Origin: Bacteroidota bacterium
GTDB lineage: Bacteria; Bacteroidota; Bacteroidia; Chitinophagales; Chitinophagaceae
Assembly: GCA_016183765.1 (NCBI GenBank)
Contig: JACPEA010000008.1
Location: forward strand, 36,962 to 100,961
DNA: 64,000 nt
Reading direction: 5' to 3'
This document shows positions 1 to 8,060 of the stretch, piece after piece. The notes below the pieces were generated by a model. The model worked only from the letters and a program-made list of their open reading frames with translations. It was not told where the DNA came from and ran no database searches. Every line of letters begins with the position of its first letter. Positions within the stretch are counted from its first letter, which is position 1. The position numbers and the translations under genes were made by a program.

Positions 1-2
1 GG

Positions 3-860
3 ATGGCGCAACTGGTAGACAGCGCCATTAGCACCCATCACAAAACCAACGCGGTACTCACCCTTGGGAATATACTCCACAATCTCCGCGCCATTAAACA
101 ACCGGAAGAGATCAACCTGATCGAAAAAGCCGTGGTGATGAGCACTGAAGGACATAATGCTGTGATCCGCTCCATCAAACCCGGTATGACGGAATACCAG
201 GCACAGGCCATTATGGAATATTATTTCAAGAAAAACGGGTCGGAGTACCCCGGTTATCCAAGCATCAATGGTTCGGCTGAAAATAGCTGTGTACTGCATT
301 ACGAAACCAACCAGCGCCTGATGAAAGACGGCGACCTGCTGCTGAGCGACTGTGCCGCTGAATACCATGGCTACAGTGCCGATGTTACCCGGACTATACC
401 AGTGAACGGAAAATTCTCACCCGAACAGAAGCTCATTTATGAACTGGTGCTGGAAGCGCAGGATTCGGCTTTTGTACAGTGCAAGACAGGCAATAACTCC
501 CGGGAGCCTCACAATGCTGCTTTACGGGTGATCACACGTGGTTTGCTAAAACTGGGGATCATTAAAACAGAAGCTGAGGCAAGGACCTATTTCCCGCATG
601 GTACTTCGCACGGGCTGGGACTGGATGTGCATGACCCCAACCCCGGTATCTTACAGGCCGGCGCCGTATTTACCGTGGAACCTGGCATCTACATCGCTCC
701 CGGAAGCAAATGCGAACAGAAATGGTGGAATATCGGCGTGCGTATCGAGGATGATATCCTGATCACTGCAGATGGCGGTTACAGAAACCTTTCTGCCGGC
801 AGCCCCAGAACCGTAGCTGAAATTGAAAAAATGACCAAACAGAAAAATATTTTTAAATAA
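3..860 (+). CDS. pepP: Xaa-Pro aminopeptidase (aminopeptidase P, M24B), 5' end cut by window
   Basis: This is the C-terminal catalytic 'pita-bread' domain of an aminopeptidase P, which removes an N-terminal residue preceding proline and uses two metal ions. The usual metal ligands are visible: Asp116, Asp127, His203 (in FPHGTSHGLGLD), Glu226 (FTVEPGIY) and Glu249 (GVRIED). Only 285 codons are present where the family usually has 430 or more, and the creatinase-like N-terminal domain is missing. The reading frame is open to the first bases, so the first ATG is probably internal and the gene begins upstream of the window. A hairpin with a T-run follows the stop codon. Family assignment is secure; the true start is not visible. 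Confidence 0.93.
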   Translation: MAQLVDSAISTHHKTNAVLTLGNILHNLRAIKQPEEINLIEKAVVMSTEGHNAVIRSIKPGMTEYQAQAIMEYYFKKNGSEYPGYPSINGSAENSCVLHYETNQRLMKDGDLLLSDCAAEYHGYSADVTRTIPVNGKFSPEQKLIYELVLEAQDSAFVQCKTGNNSREPHNAALRVITRGLLKLGIIKTEAEARTYFPHGTSHGLGLDVHDPNPGILQAGAVFTVEPGIYIAPGSKCEQKWWNIGVRIEDDILITADGGYRNLSAGSPRTVAEIEKMTKQKNIFK

Positions 861-877
861 GCGAACAAGTTCCCGGC

Positions 878-912
878 AAAACGGCCGCATAAATATTGTG
901 CGGCTGTTTTAT
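878..912. terminator. Hairpin terminator between convergent genes
   Basis: A 12-bp stem (arms 878-889 and 899-910, one G-T pair) has A-rich and T-rich flanks. It could therefore stop transcription from both the aminopeptidase gene and the convergent BrkB-type gene. Confidence 0.75.
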
Positions 913-929
913 GTATCTGTTAATCCTGG

Positions 930-1907
930 TTATTTAGCCCTGGGCTCCTCAACAGACACCGAAGTATTGGTAAGTACCGGATGATCCTGTACCTGGAGCG
1001 ACGCTTTATTTTCCAGTTCAATTTCCTGTATCCATACGGCATAGTCGGTGGGATAAATGTTTCGTCCTTTCCGGATCGCATATACCCTTGTAAAGGAAGC
1101 GCCCAGGTACAGGATGATGGCGGAATAATACACCCATAACAATATGATCACCACCGCACCTGCAGCGCCGTAGGTGGAACTGATATGTGTTTTGGCAAGA
1201 TAAAACCCAATAGCGTACCTGCCGATCATAAACAAAAACGCGGTAGCAAAAGAACCCACCACCACATCCTGCCATTTGATACGCGCATCGGGCAACACTT
1301 TAAAAATGGTAGCGAACAGGATGCTTACCGTTAAAAAAGTGACTACCAGGTTGGCTGTATGCACCAGGAAAAGGGCAGTATCGGGAAACGCCCGCAGTAA
1401 CTGCTCACCCAACAGGTCTATCACCGAGTTCACCACCAATGATACCAGCAGGACAAACCCCAGTACCACGATCATGGAAAAACTCAACACCCGGTTCAGG
1501 ATCAGTTTCAACCAACCCTTCTTGGGTTTGGCCTTTAAGCGCCAGATAAAATTGATGGAATCCTGTATCTCGGTGAACACACCGGTAGCGGCCAGTATCA
1601 GGGCACAGACCCCGACGATAGAGGCCCAGCTCACATCTCTCGAAACCGTGATGTTCCGGATGATCTGTTCGATCTGGCGGGCAGCATCGGCACCCACCAG
1701 GCCCTGGATATTCTCGAATAATTTTCCTTCAATAGCCGCCCTTCCATAAAAAATATCGCATAAACTGATGACCAGGATCAATACCGGGGCGATGGCAAAT
1801 ACCGTATAATATGCCAGGGCAGCACTCATCTGCAACGCCTTATGGTGCGAGAAATCTTGTATCGATTCTTTGCAGACGGAATAAATACTTACCATATGCC
1901 GTTTCAT
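930..1907 (-). CDS. YihY/BrkB family inner-membrane protein
   Basis: A 325-residue integral membrane protein of the YihY/virulence factor BrkB family (once labelled ribonuclease BN). Several hydrophobic segments are spread over residues 25-275. The N-terminal part has the family pattern KALQMSAALAYYTVFAIAPVL, and residues about 245-275 hold the last two membrane spans (AAGAVVIILLWVYYSAIILYLGASF, seen as two short stretches). The C-terminal 40 residues are polar. Family members are inner-membrane proteins whose substrate is not settled. The gene is convergent with the aminopeptidase and read in the same direction as the MazG-like gene upstream of it, 29 bp away, so the two may be co-transcribed. 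Confidence 0.9.
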   Translation of the reverse strand: MKRHMVSIYSVCKESIQDFSHHKALQMSAALAYYTVFAIAPVLILVISLCDIFYGRAAIEGKLFENIQGLVGADAARQIEQIIRNITVSRDVSWASIVGVCALILAATGVFTEIQDSINFIWRLKAKPKKGWLKLILNRVLSFSMIVVLGFVLLVSLVVNSVIDLLGEQLLRAFPDTALFLVHTANLVVTFLTVSILFATIFKVLPDARIKWQDVVVGSFATAFLFMIGRYAIGFYLAKTHISSTYGAAGAVVIILLWVYYSAIILYLGASFTRVYAIRKGRNIYPTDYAVWIQEIELENKASLQVQDHPVLTNTSVSVEEPRAK

Positions 1908-1936
1908 ACATTCCCTATTTAACAGATACCTGTAAA

Positions 1937-2263
1937 CTATTGTAGTTTGTCATTCTGCTTATGCCGCTCAGCATCCCGTATATGCTTCTTCTCAAAATTC
2001 TTTTGCAGCGCCTCAGTCAGATTTACACCCGTTTGATTGGCCAGGCAGATCAGCACCCATAACACATCGGCCATTTCATCAGCGATCTCTTTTCCCTTAT
2101 CCGACTCTTTGAACGACTGCTCCCCATAGGTACGCACCATGAGCCTGCTCAGTTCTCCCACTTCCTCCATCAGTATCCCGAGGTTGGTGAGTTCGTTGAA
2201 ATAACGTACACCTACTGTCTTGATCCAGTGATCTACCTGTTGCTGCGCCTGATCGATTGTCAT
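1937..2263 (-). CDS. MazG-like nucleotide pyrophosphohydrolase
   Basis: A 108-residue all-alpha NTP pyrophosphohydrolase. The family's metal-binding pattern is visible: EEVGELSRLM around residue 32 and EIADEMADVLWVL around residue 60, matching the E-x-x-E ... E-x-x-D arrangement. Members hydrolyse non-canonical or excess nucleoside triphosphates to the monophosphate and pyrophosphate and act in the cytoplasm. The size fits a single MazG domain, not the two-domain E. coli MazG. It lies just upstream of the BrkB-type gene on the same strand. Substrate cannot be judged from sequence. Confidence 0.9.
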   Translation of the reverse strand: MTIDQAQQQVDHWIKTVGVRYFNELTNLGILMEEVGELSRLMVRTYGEQSFKESDKGKEIADEMADVLWVLICLANQTGVNLTEALQKNFEKKHIRDAERHKQNDKLQ

Positions 2264-2298
2264 ATATGCTGTGTTGTAAGGTTTACAAATTCGCTATC

Positions 2299-2685
2299 CT
2301 AATGTTTACCCATACCCCCATGAACGGTTTTCAGCCGCATGACCATGGCAATGGATTCTGCCCGCTGTTTCAGTTTCTCGCTGGTATCGCCTGCAAACAG
2401 CTCATCTACCGTTTGCTTAAATACCGTTACCCAGCGCAGAAAATGTTCATCCCTGAAAGCCGACAACTGGTGCAGGTGCTGATGTGTCTGCATGACATTT
2501 CCCTGGTAACCACCTTTGTCAAACAGTACCGACTCCCAGAAATTCACAATCACGGGAATATGTTTTTCCAGGTTCACTTTCACCACTTCGGTAAAATAGT
2601 GACCGATCAGGTCATCTGCAAAAGCTTTCCGGTAGAATTGTCCCATCAGCTTTTCAAGATCCGGACGGGTAGTGATATCGGGCAT
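2299..2685 (-). CDS. Group III truncated haemoglobin
   Basis: A 128-residue globin of the truncated (2-on-2) group III type. The N-terminal MPDITTRPDLEKLMGQFY and the proximal region HQHLHQLSAFRDEHFLRWV (residues about 66-84), with the F-helix His and a following Phe/Trp, are typical. Group III proteins bind haem and are often linked with oxygen, NO or sulfide chemistry, but the physiological role is usually unknown. It is read in the same direction as the MazG-like gene, 35 bp away. The gene start is preceded by a simple-sequence repeat tract rather than a clear ribosome binding site. Confidence 0.88.
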   Translation of the reverse strand: MPDITTRPDLEKLMGQFYRKAFADDLIGHYFTEVVKVNLEKHIPVIVNFWESVLFDKGGYQGNVMQTHQHLHQLSAFRDEHFLRWVTVFKQTVDELFAGDTSEKLKQRAESIAMVMRLKTVHGGMGKH

Positions 2686-2695
2686 AGTTCAATTT

Positions 2696-2745
2696 AATGA
2701 GTGAATGAGTGGATGAGTGATTGAGTGAATGGTTAGAGATCACTC
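2696..2745. repeat. GAGTGAAT/GAGTGGAT degenerate repeat tract, copy 1
   Basis: This tract contains tandem imperfect 7-8-mers. Bases 2696-2720 (25 nt) are identical to 5499-5523, which lies in front of the flippase gene. It sits between the haemoglobin and deacylase genes. Confidence 0.85.
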
Positions 2746-2769
2746 ATCCGAAATTGATTGATAATTCTT

Positions 2770-3222
2770 TTATTCCTTATTCTTCGAGTCGATCAGGATG
2801 GTTACCGGGCCATCGTTGAGCAGGCGCACTTTCATGTCTGCACCAAAAATGCCTGTCTGGATCTTTTTACCGAGATCGGTCTCCAACTGCCGGATCATCT
2901 CCTCGTACATCGGTATGGCAATACCCGGTTTTGATGCTTTGATATAAGAAGGCCGGTTCCCTTTTTTGGTGTTGGCATGCAGGGTGAACTGGCTTACCAG
3001 CAGGATCTCTCCATCCACGTCTTTGATGCCGAGGTTCATTACCCCTTCCGCATCATCAAAAATACGCAGGTTAACGATCTTGTTGCTAAGCCAGGTTATG
3101 TCTTCGTCGGTATCCGCATCCTCAATGCCAACCAGCACCAACAAACCTTTCTGTATGGCACCTGTTACCGAACCTTCTATGGTAACCGAAGCCTCACTTA
3201 CCCTTTGTATTACAATTCTCAT
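2770..3222 (-). CDS. dtd: D-aminoacyl-tRNA deacylase
   Basis: A 150-residue protein of full family length. DTD hydrolyses D-aminoacyl-tRNAs (and Gly-tRNA-Ala), keeping D-amino acids out of translation. The two cross-subunit signature motifs are present: LLVSQFTLHANTKKGNRPSY (around residue 75) and LLNDGPVTILID (around residue 133), together forming the -SQxTL- / -GPVT- active site of the dimer. The N-terminus MRIVIQRVSEASV is canonical, fixing the start. It is divergent from arfB, with only 35 bp between the two starts. Confidence 0.96.
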   Translation of the reverse strand: MRIVIQRVSEASVTIEGSVTGAIQKGLLVLVGIEDADTDEDITWLSNKIVNLRIFDDAEGVMNLGIKDVDGEILLVSQFTLHANTKKGNRPSYIKASKPGIAIPMYEEMIRQLETDLGKKIQTGIFGADMKVRLLNDGPVTILIDSKNKE

Positions 3223-3257
3223 GATCCTTTAACAGTTTTTATCCGAACTTTAGTGCA

Positions 3258-3668
3258 ATGAAGGTAGACATTACACCGGAGATATGGTTCCAGACCGCCC
3301 GCAGCGGTGGCAAAGGAGGGCAAAACGTGAACAAGGTGGAGACCATGGTAGAGGGCCGTTGGCATATTGCCTCATCACGCCTGGTAAACGAGGAGCAAAA
3401 AACATTGATACGCGAAAAACTGGCCAATAAGATCACGGACGAAGACCAGCTACTGGTAAAAGCACAAACGGAGAGATCGCAATTGGGTAATAAAGGGGAA
3501 GTGACCAGGAAAATGAACCAGCTGGTAAACCTGGCGCTGGTCAAACAGAAAGTTCGCAGACCCACCAAACCCAGCAGGGCCGCCCAGGAAAAACGGATCG
3601 AGACCAAGAAAAAGAACCGGACCATCAAGGAACTTCGCAGGAAGATCAACAAACACGATTATTTATGA
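3258..3668 (+). CDS. arfB: Alternative ribosome-rescue factor ArfB (peptidyl-tRNA hydrolase)
   Basis: A 136-residue class I release-factor-like protein. The catalytic GGQ lies in ARSGGKGGQNVNKVET (around residue 20), and the C-terminal tail is very basic (from about residue 95: KQKVRRPTKPSRAAQEKR...). That tail enters the empty mRNA channel of stalled ribosomes while GGQ hydrolyses peptidyl-tRNA. Length and tail fit ArfB rather than RF1 or RF2. The stop codon overlaps the next ATG (ATGA at 3665-3668), so translation of mbnP is probably coupled. Confidence 0.94.
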   Translation: MKVDITPEIWFQTARSGGKGGQNVNKVETMVEGRWHIASSRLVNEEQKTLIREKLANKITDEDQLLVKAQTERSQLGNKGEVTRKMNQLVNLALVKQKVRRPTKPSRAAQEKRIETKKKNRTIKELRRKINKHDYL

Positions 3669-4402
3669 AGCACTCGGTATACATGACCGTTTTGCTGGCA
3701 CTCTGTCTCACCGGTTTACACTTCAGGGGGCCAGTACCCGCTACTGCACCTGCCGGGAAATTACGACTGGTCTTTCACCACCAGGTTGGCAAAAACCCGC
3801 TGGAACTCGGCGCGCTTTGCCAGAACAGCCTGGGCGATAGTATTACGATCGAAAGATTCAAATACTATGTCTCCCATTTCACCCTTACCGACAGCAAGGG
3901 CAGACAATGGAAACCGGATCCGCAATATTTTCTCATAGACGAAGAAATACCCGGTTCTAAAATCATCACCCTCCAGGTGCCGGATATCGACATCGGCCAG
4001 ATCGGTTTCTTACTGGGCGTGGATAGCGCCAAAAATGTTTCCGGCATACAGACCGGCGCTCTCGACCCTTTGAAAGGCATGTTCTGGACCTGGAACAGCG
4101 GTTATATCATGGCCAAACTGGAAGGTACCGCAGAACGTTCCCCTTCGCCGGGGCACCGTTTTACGTACCATATCGGAGGTTTTCGTTTTGGGATGAATAC
4201 GGCAAGAGCGATCACACTGCAAATTCCGCCAGCCAACCAGCCGCTCCGGGAGATCCATATCACTGCCGATATCAACCAGTGGTTCAGCGGGGCATCGCAG
4301 ATCAACATAGCTGAGACACCTGTATGCCATACACCGGGCAGTCTGGCGATGAGATTTGCTGATAATTATCAAAACATGTTTTCCATTCACTCCGCGCGCT
4401 GA
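3665..4402 (+). CDS. MbnP family protein (copper-binding partner of a di-haem enzyme)
   Basis: A 245-residue exported protein with an N-terminal signal segment (VYMTVLLALCLTGLHF). The signature GMFWTWNSGYIMAKLEG around residues 138-154 and the preceding LGVDSAKNVSGIQTGALDP are characteristic of the MbnP family. In characterised MbnP/MbnH pairs, the di-haem enzyme MbnH oxidises a Trp in MbnP to kynurenine and creates a copper site; which Trp would be modified here cannot be assigned from sequence. The next gene is a MauG/CcpA-type di-haem protein starting 1 bp after this stop codon, exactly the expected partner. It overlaps arfB by 4 bp. Confidence 0.87.
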   Translation: MKHSVYMTVLLALCLTGLHFRGPVPATAPAGKLRLVFHHQVGKNPLELGALCQNSLGDSITIERFKYYVSHFTLTDSKGRQWKPDPQYFLIDEEIPGSKIITLQVPDIDIGQIGFLLGVDSAKNVSGIQTGALDPLKGMFWTWNSGYIMAKLEGTAERSPSPGHRFTYHIGGFRFGMNTARAITLQIPPANQPLREIHITADINQWFSGASQINIAETPVCHTPGSLAMRFADNYQNMFSIHSAR

Positions 4403-4403
4403 T

Positions 4404-5477
4404 ATGAGGATTGCCAAAAATACCTGGGTGTTACTGCTGATCCTGCTGGCCTGTGCGGGATGGGTTGCGGCAGATAACGCTTATTTCAGGCCCAAGCCCA
4501 TCATTTTCAAAGTACCCAAAGGCTGGCCGCAGCCAGTCTATGATTTTTCTAAGAACCCGCTAACCGAAGAAGGTTTTGCCCTGGGCAAAAAACTTTTTTA
4601 CGACGGCAGGCTCAGTAAGGATGGTAACTTCTCCTGCGGCAGCTGTCACCAGCAGTTTGGGGCATTCAACACATACGATCATAGTCTCAGTCATGGCTAT
4701 AATAACGCGTTAACCACCCGCAATGCACCGGGTCTGTTCAACCTGGCCTGGCAGAAAGATTTTATGTGGGATGGCGGCATCAACCATCTTGACCTGCAGC
4801 CGCTGGCGCCTATCACCGCGGAGAATGAAATGGCCGAAACGCTGGAGAATGTCATTGCCAAACTGAAAACGGACAAGGAATACCGGAAAATGTTCAAAGC
4901 CGCATTTGGCGACGAGACCATCAATACCCAGCGGCTGGGAAAAGCCCTGAGCCAGTTCCTGCTGCAGCTGGTGAGCAGTAACAGTAAATACGATAAAGTA
5001 AAACGCGGTGAAGCCAGTTTCATCCTGCCGGAGCAGTTGGGATACCAGATCTTCGTACAGAAATGTATCAGCTGTCACACAGAACCCCTGTTCACAGATT
5101 ATTCCTACCGAAACATTGGTCTGAAGATGGATGATGTACTGAAAGACCCGGGCAGGATGCGCATAACCACCAGGCCCGAAGACTCACTCAAATTCAAAGT
5201 GCCCAGTCTGCGGAACGTAGCCATGACCTTTCCTTATGGACATGATGGCCGTTTTTTCTCGCTGATGAACGTGTTTGAACATTACCGGAAAAACATGGTA
5301 GTGAGTGCTACCACCGATCCCCTGTTCCGCAATAAACTGCCCCTGTCGAATTACGAGATCGGTCAGCTGACCGCTTTTTTATATACGCTGACCGATTCCA
5401 GTTTCCTGAAAGACCCACGTTTTGCAGCACCTGGAGCCGATAATCACACAAAACCACCAGCAGATATTCACCGGTAA
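4404..5477 (+). CDS. Di-haem cytochrome c peroxidase/MauG-like protein (MbnH-type)
   Basis: A 357-residue periplasmic di-haem protein from the ATG at 4404 (an upstream in-frame ATG at 4356 lies inside mbnP and is unlikely). After a membrane or signal segment (WVLLLILLACAGWVAADN) come two c-type haem sites, CGSCHQQFGAF (around residue 79) and CISCHTEPL (around residue 217), the arrangement of the bacterial cytochrome c peroxidase/MauG superfamily. Next to an MbnP gene, the MbnH role (oxidative modification of a Trp of MbnP) is more likely than plain peroxide detoxification. This functional call rests on gene context. Confidence 0.88.
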   Translation: MRIAKNTWVLLLILLACAGWVAADNAYFRPKPIIFKVPKGWPQPVYDFSKNPLTEEGFALGKKLFYDGRLSKDGNFSCGSCHQQFGAFNTYDHSLSHGYNNALTTRNAPGLFNLAWQKDFMWDGGINHLDLQPLAPITAENEMAETLENVIAKLKTDKEYRKMFKAAFGDETINTQRLGKALSQFLLQLVSSNSKYDKVKRGEASFILPEQLGYQIFVQKCISCHTEPLFTDYSYRNIGLKMDDVLKDPGRMRITTRPEDSLKFKVPSLRNVAMTFPYGHDGRFFSLMNVFEHYRKNMVVSATTDPLFRNKLPLSNYEIGQLTAFLYTLTDSSFLKDPRFAAPGADNHTKPPADIHR

Positions 5478-5498
5478 GCGCACATTTGTTACTTTAGC

Positions 5499-5530
5499 AA
5501 TGAGTGAATGAGTGGATGAGTGAATGGGTA
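5499..5530. repeat. GAGTGAAT/GAGTGGAT repeat tract, copy 2
   Basis: The 25-nt core 5499-5523 is identical to 2696-2720. It ends about 29 bp before the TTG start of the flippase gene and so lies in its leader. Confidence 0.85.
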
Positions 5531-5551
5531 CAATCAATAAACCAATAGAAT

Positions 5552-7057
5552 TTGAGCGGGATAAAGAAACTGGCAGGACAAACGATGTGGTATGGACTCA
5601 GCTCTATAGCGGCCAGGTTCATGGGTTATCTGTTAACGCCCTTACTCACCTATTCTCCCCATGTAAAAACGGCCGATTTCGGGAAACAAAGTTTATTGTA
5701 CGCTGCCATACCGGTATTAAGTGTGTTGTTCACTTATGGTTTTGAAACGGCCTATTTCCGTTTTTCAGCAAGAAAAGAGTATCAACAAACGATCTACAGC
5801 ACCAGTTTTTTATCCATCCTGTTTTCTACCATTGCTTTTTCTGGTATACTCTGGCTCAACCGTGGTCTGCTCGGAAGCATCAGTGGTTTTTCCGACATAC
5901 CGGAAATAGCCACACTCACTATCGTGATCATTGCACTTGACACACTGAGCGTGATCCCCTTTGCCAAACTGCGACAGGAAGAAAGACCTGTCAAATATGC
6001 ATTTGTGCGGGTGATCGGGATCTTTGTTAACCTGCTGCTGGTCTGGTTCCTGGTTAATTATTGCCCCGCAGAACTACAGGCAAACCCGGATAGCTGGGTC
6101 GGTACATTTTTCGATATCAACCAGAACCCTATTGTATACGTGGTCATCGCCAATGTGGTGCAAAGCCTGTTAACCTTGTTATTACTCGGCAAAGAGTTAT
6201 CCCTTGTCCGATTCAGTTTCGATATACGTCTCTGGAAAGAAATGATGGTGTATTCCCTACCCCTGGTCATCGTTGGCCTGGGAGGTATTATCAACGAAAC
6301 TTTTGACAGGCTGATGCTGAAAGCCTGGTTACCCGGCACTGCGGAATTCAGGAATGAACAGGTAGGTATTTATAATGCTTGTTATAAATTATCCTTACTG
6401 ATTACGCTGTTTGTCCAGGCATTCCGGATGGGTGCAGAGCCTTTCTTTTTCAAACAGGCAGAAGGACAAAATCCGCAGAAGACCTATGCCCGTGTCATGA
6501 AATTCTTTGTGATCGTGGTCACCACCATGTTCCTGGCCGTAAGCCTGTTCCTGCCGATCTGGTCAAGACTGATCGGTCCCGAATACCGGGTAGGCCTGTC
6601 GGTGGTCCCGGTATTGTTGCTGGCCAATATCTTTCTGGGTATTTATTATAACCTCAGTATCTGGTTTAAATTAAGTAACCGCACCATTGCAGGCACTTAC
6701 ATCACATTGATTGGAACGGCCATCACCATTGGCGTTAACTACACACTCATTCCCCATATCGGTTATATGGCAGGCGCCTGGGCCACTTTTTTATGTTATG
6801 GAACCATGATGGTGATCAGTTACCGGTGGGGACAGAAAGCCTACCCGGTTCCCTATGCAACCAAAAAACTGATCGCATACGGAACCATTGTTGTATTGTT
6901 ATTCCTGGCTCATAAAGCTGTAACGAATTGGTTCCCGCATGTCTATTTCAGTCTGGGACTGGGATTTGTATTATTATCCACCTGGTGCTGGTTTATCCTG
7001 CTGATCGAGAAAAAGGAATTCCAAAAATTTCCGGTGATCGGAAAATATATCAGGTAA
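5552..7057 (+). CDS. Lipopolysaccharide/O-antigen flippase-like membrane protein
   Basis: A 501-residue polytopic protein of the MOP/polysaccharide biosynthesis (Wzx/RfbX-like) superfamily, with about 12-14 hydrophobic spans along its length. Such proteins move lipid-linked glycans across the inner membrane. The reading frame opens with TTG at 5552 giving MSGIKKLAGQTMWYGLSS; the amphipathic IKKLAGQT lead-in is usual for Bacteroidetes members, so I prefer it to the ATG at 5585, which would remove those residues. The leader holds a simple repeat. The start codon of the broken Crp/Fnr gene follows the stop codon by 1 bp. Confidence 0.85.
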   Translation: MSGIKKLAGQTMWYGLSSIAARFMGYLLTPLLTYSPHVKTADFGKQSLLYAAIPVLSVLFTYGFETAYFRFSARKEYQQTIYSTSFLSILFSTIAFSGILWLNRGLLGSISGFSDIPEIATLTIVIIALDTLSVIPFAKLRQEERPVKYAFVRVIGIFVNLLLVWFLVNYCPAELQANPDSWVGTFFDINQNPIVYVVIANVVQSLLTLLLLGKELSLVRFSFDIRLWKEMMVYSLPLVIVGLGGIINETFDRLMLKAWLPGTAEFRNEQVGIYNACYKLSLLITLFVQAFRMGAEPFFFKQAEGQNPQKTYARVMKFFVIVVTTMFLAVSLFLPIWSRLIGPEYRVGLSVVPVLLLANIFLGIYYNLSIWFKLSNRTIAGTYITLIGTAITIGVNYTLIPHIGYMAGAWATFLCYGTMMVISYRWGQKAYPVPYATKKLIAYGTIVVLLFLAHKAVTNWFPHVYFSLGLGFVLLSTWCWFILLIEKKEFQKFPVIGKYIR

Positions 7058-7058
7058 G

Positions 7059-7172
7059 ATGTTCCGGGAACTCAGGAAATATATAGAACGATTTACCCCT
7101 ATCTCGCAAGCTGACTGGGAAATGCTGGAACCACACCTCTCGCAACGCATGATTCCTAAACGGGCTGTTTGA
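7059..7172 (+). pseudogene. Crp/Fnr-family regulator, N-terminal fragment cut by an insertion
   Basis: An ATG at 7059, 1 bp after the flippase stop, opens a frame reading MFRELRKYIERFTPISQADW then EMLEPHLSQRMIPKR. This is the usual N-terminus of the cyclic-nucleotide-binding domain of Bacteroidetes Crp/Fnr regulators. The frame runs into insertion-sequence DNA at about 7161 and stops at 7170-7172. The rest of the sensor domain and the DNA-binding helix-turn-helix (about 150 residues) are not found on the far side of the element. The gene is therefore dead, and the deletion is larger than the insertion itself. Family call is from sequence resemblance; no domain search was run. Confidence 0.72.
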
Positions 7173-7720
7173 CAGAATTTTGGATAAACTGCGCAGCAAA
7201 GTCCGGGTAAAGAAAGGCCAACAGCCTCGTCCAACATTAGGAGTCATGGATAGTCAAAGTATTCGTTGGGGCAATAACCGGTCCTTAAAAAGCTATGATG
7301 GGAATAAGAAGGAAAAAAACATCAAGCGACATATCGTGGTGGATAAGAATGGTATTTTATTGGCGGTAATGGTTACTGTAGCTCATGTTCATATAGTCAG
7401 GCTGTTATATGGCTAATGCGGGTATTGCAAGATAGTTATGCAAGTATTAAAGCAGTGCTGGCTGATGGAGGCTACCGGGGTGATATAATCAAGACGGTAA
7501 AGGAACAGTTTGGATATATCTAACAGGTGATCATACTGACAAAGCAGGAATCGCAATCTTATAAATCCATCCACAAACGATGGATTGTAGAAAGAACCTT
7601 TGCATAGTTTGATAATGACAGCAGATTATGCAGGAATTATGAGCTTCTTATGGAATCTTCTGAAGAAATGGTCAAATTATCCGCTATAAAATTTTTATTG
7701 AATAAATTTTAAACAGGCTC
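7161..7720 (+). mobile_element. Decayed IS5-family (IS427-like) element
   Basis: The transposase is recognisable in pieces. VMDSQSIRWGNN (about 7243) and the segment around SYDGNKKEKNIKRHIVVDKN match the first Asp and the K-x-x-RH region of IS5-type DDE enzymes. ADGGYRGD (about 7465) gives the second Asp. KRWIVERTFA (about 7575) gives the Glu, but the next codon is TAG where Trp is expected. A frame change occurs near 7400 and a TAA near 7520. Only about 20 codons precede DSQS, so the 5' part is deleted. The outer ends GGCTGTTTGACAG and its rough inverse AAACAGGCTC mark the terminal repeats. It is certainly inactive. Confidence 0.82.
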
Positions 7721-8017
7721 TAAAATTTATTTCATAGATTTTGTATAGTTGAAAAATGACTGAATTTTATCACATTTGGAGTCTTTTTCACAAGCCTGGC
7801 ACCTACAAATAGGTACAAATGAGGTCCAAATCGGCCTTTTCTGGGTTATACCAAACATAAATTTAAGATTTTAAACAGGACTAAAGCCTTATTTATTAAT
7901 ATAATCAACAGAAACATGATTAAAGTCATATCCTCCAATGACATCTCTCATTGAATAACACTTTTTTGTAAATGAATATTTGTTTTTCATTAAAGTTTTA
8001 ACATTAAACGTGTAACT
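7721..8017 (+). other. AT-rich gap between two decayed IS elements, with promoter
   Basis: No gene is visible in this 297-bp stretch. The left half has no recognisable coding remnant of the Crp/Fnr gene. The right half carries a tandem operator and promoter (annotated separately) that would drive the short ORF at 8018. Confidence 0.6.
7917..7950 (+). promoter_or_regulatory. Tandem Crp/Fnr-type operators and promoter, site set 1
   Basis: TGATTAAAGTCA (7917-7928) fits TGAY-N4-RTCA exactly. A second, 7-of-8 match TGACATCTCTCA (7939-7950) starts 22 bp downstream. A near-consensus Bacteroidetes -7 element AATATTTG (7975-7982; consensus TAnnTTTG) lies about 34 bp from the centre of the proximal site, placing that site near -41. 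The first ORF after it starts at 8018. The second repeat is also the core of a wider CAATGA-N6-TCATTG inverted repeat (7937-7954). Confidence 0.68.
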
Positions 8018-8060
8018 ATGAAAACTTCTTTCATTACATATTTACTGGTTTGTTGTGTAA
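8018..8060 (+). pseudogene. Truncated secreted or lipoprotein ORF cut by the IS3-like element
   Basis: The ATG at 8018, about 30 nt after the inferred transcription start, begins MKTSFITYLLVCCV, a typical signal or lipoprotein signal peptide. The frame then enters the left end of an IS3-like element at about 8056 and is lost. No continuation is recognisable after the element (8763 onward is a leader for the cytochrome gene). It was probably the first gene of the redox operon that now starts at 8812. Identity unknown. Confidence 0.5.

Noticed and set aside
1..30. tRNA-like string GGCGCAACTGGTAGACAGCG at the window start
   Set aside because: It lies in the open reading frame of the aminopeptidase, and no anticodon arm or acceptor pairing follows.
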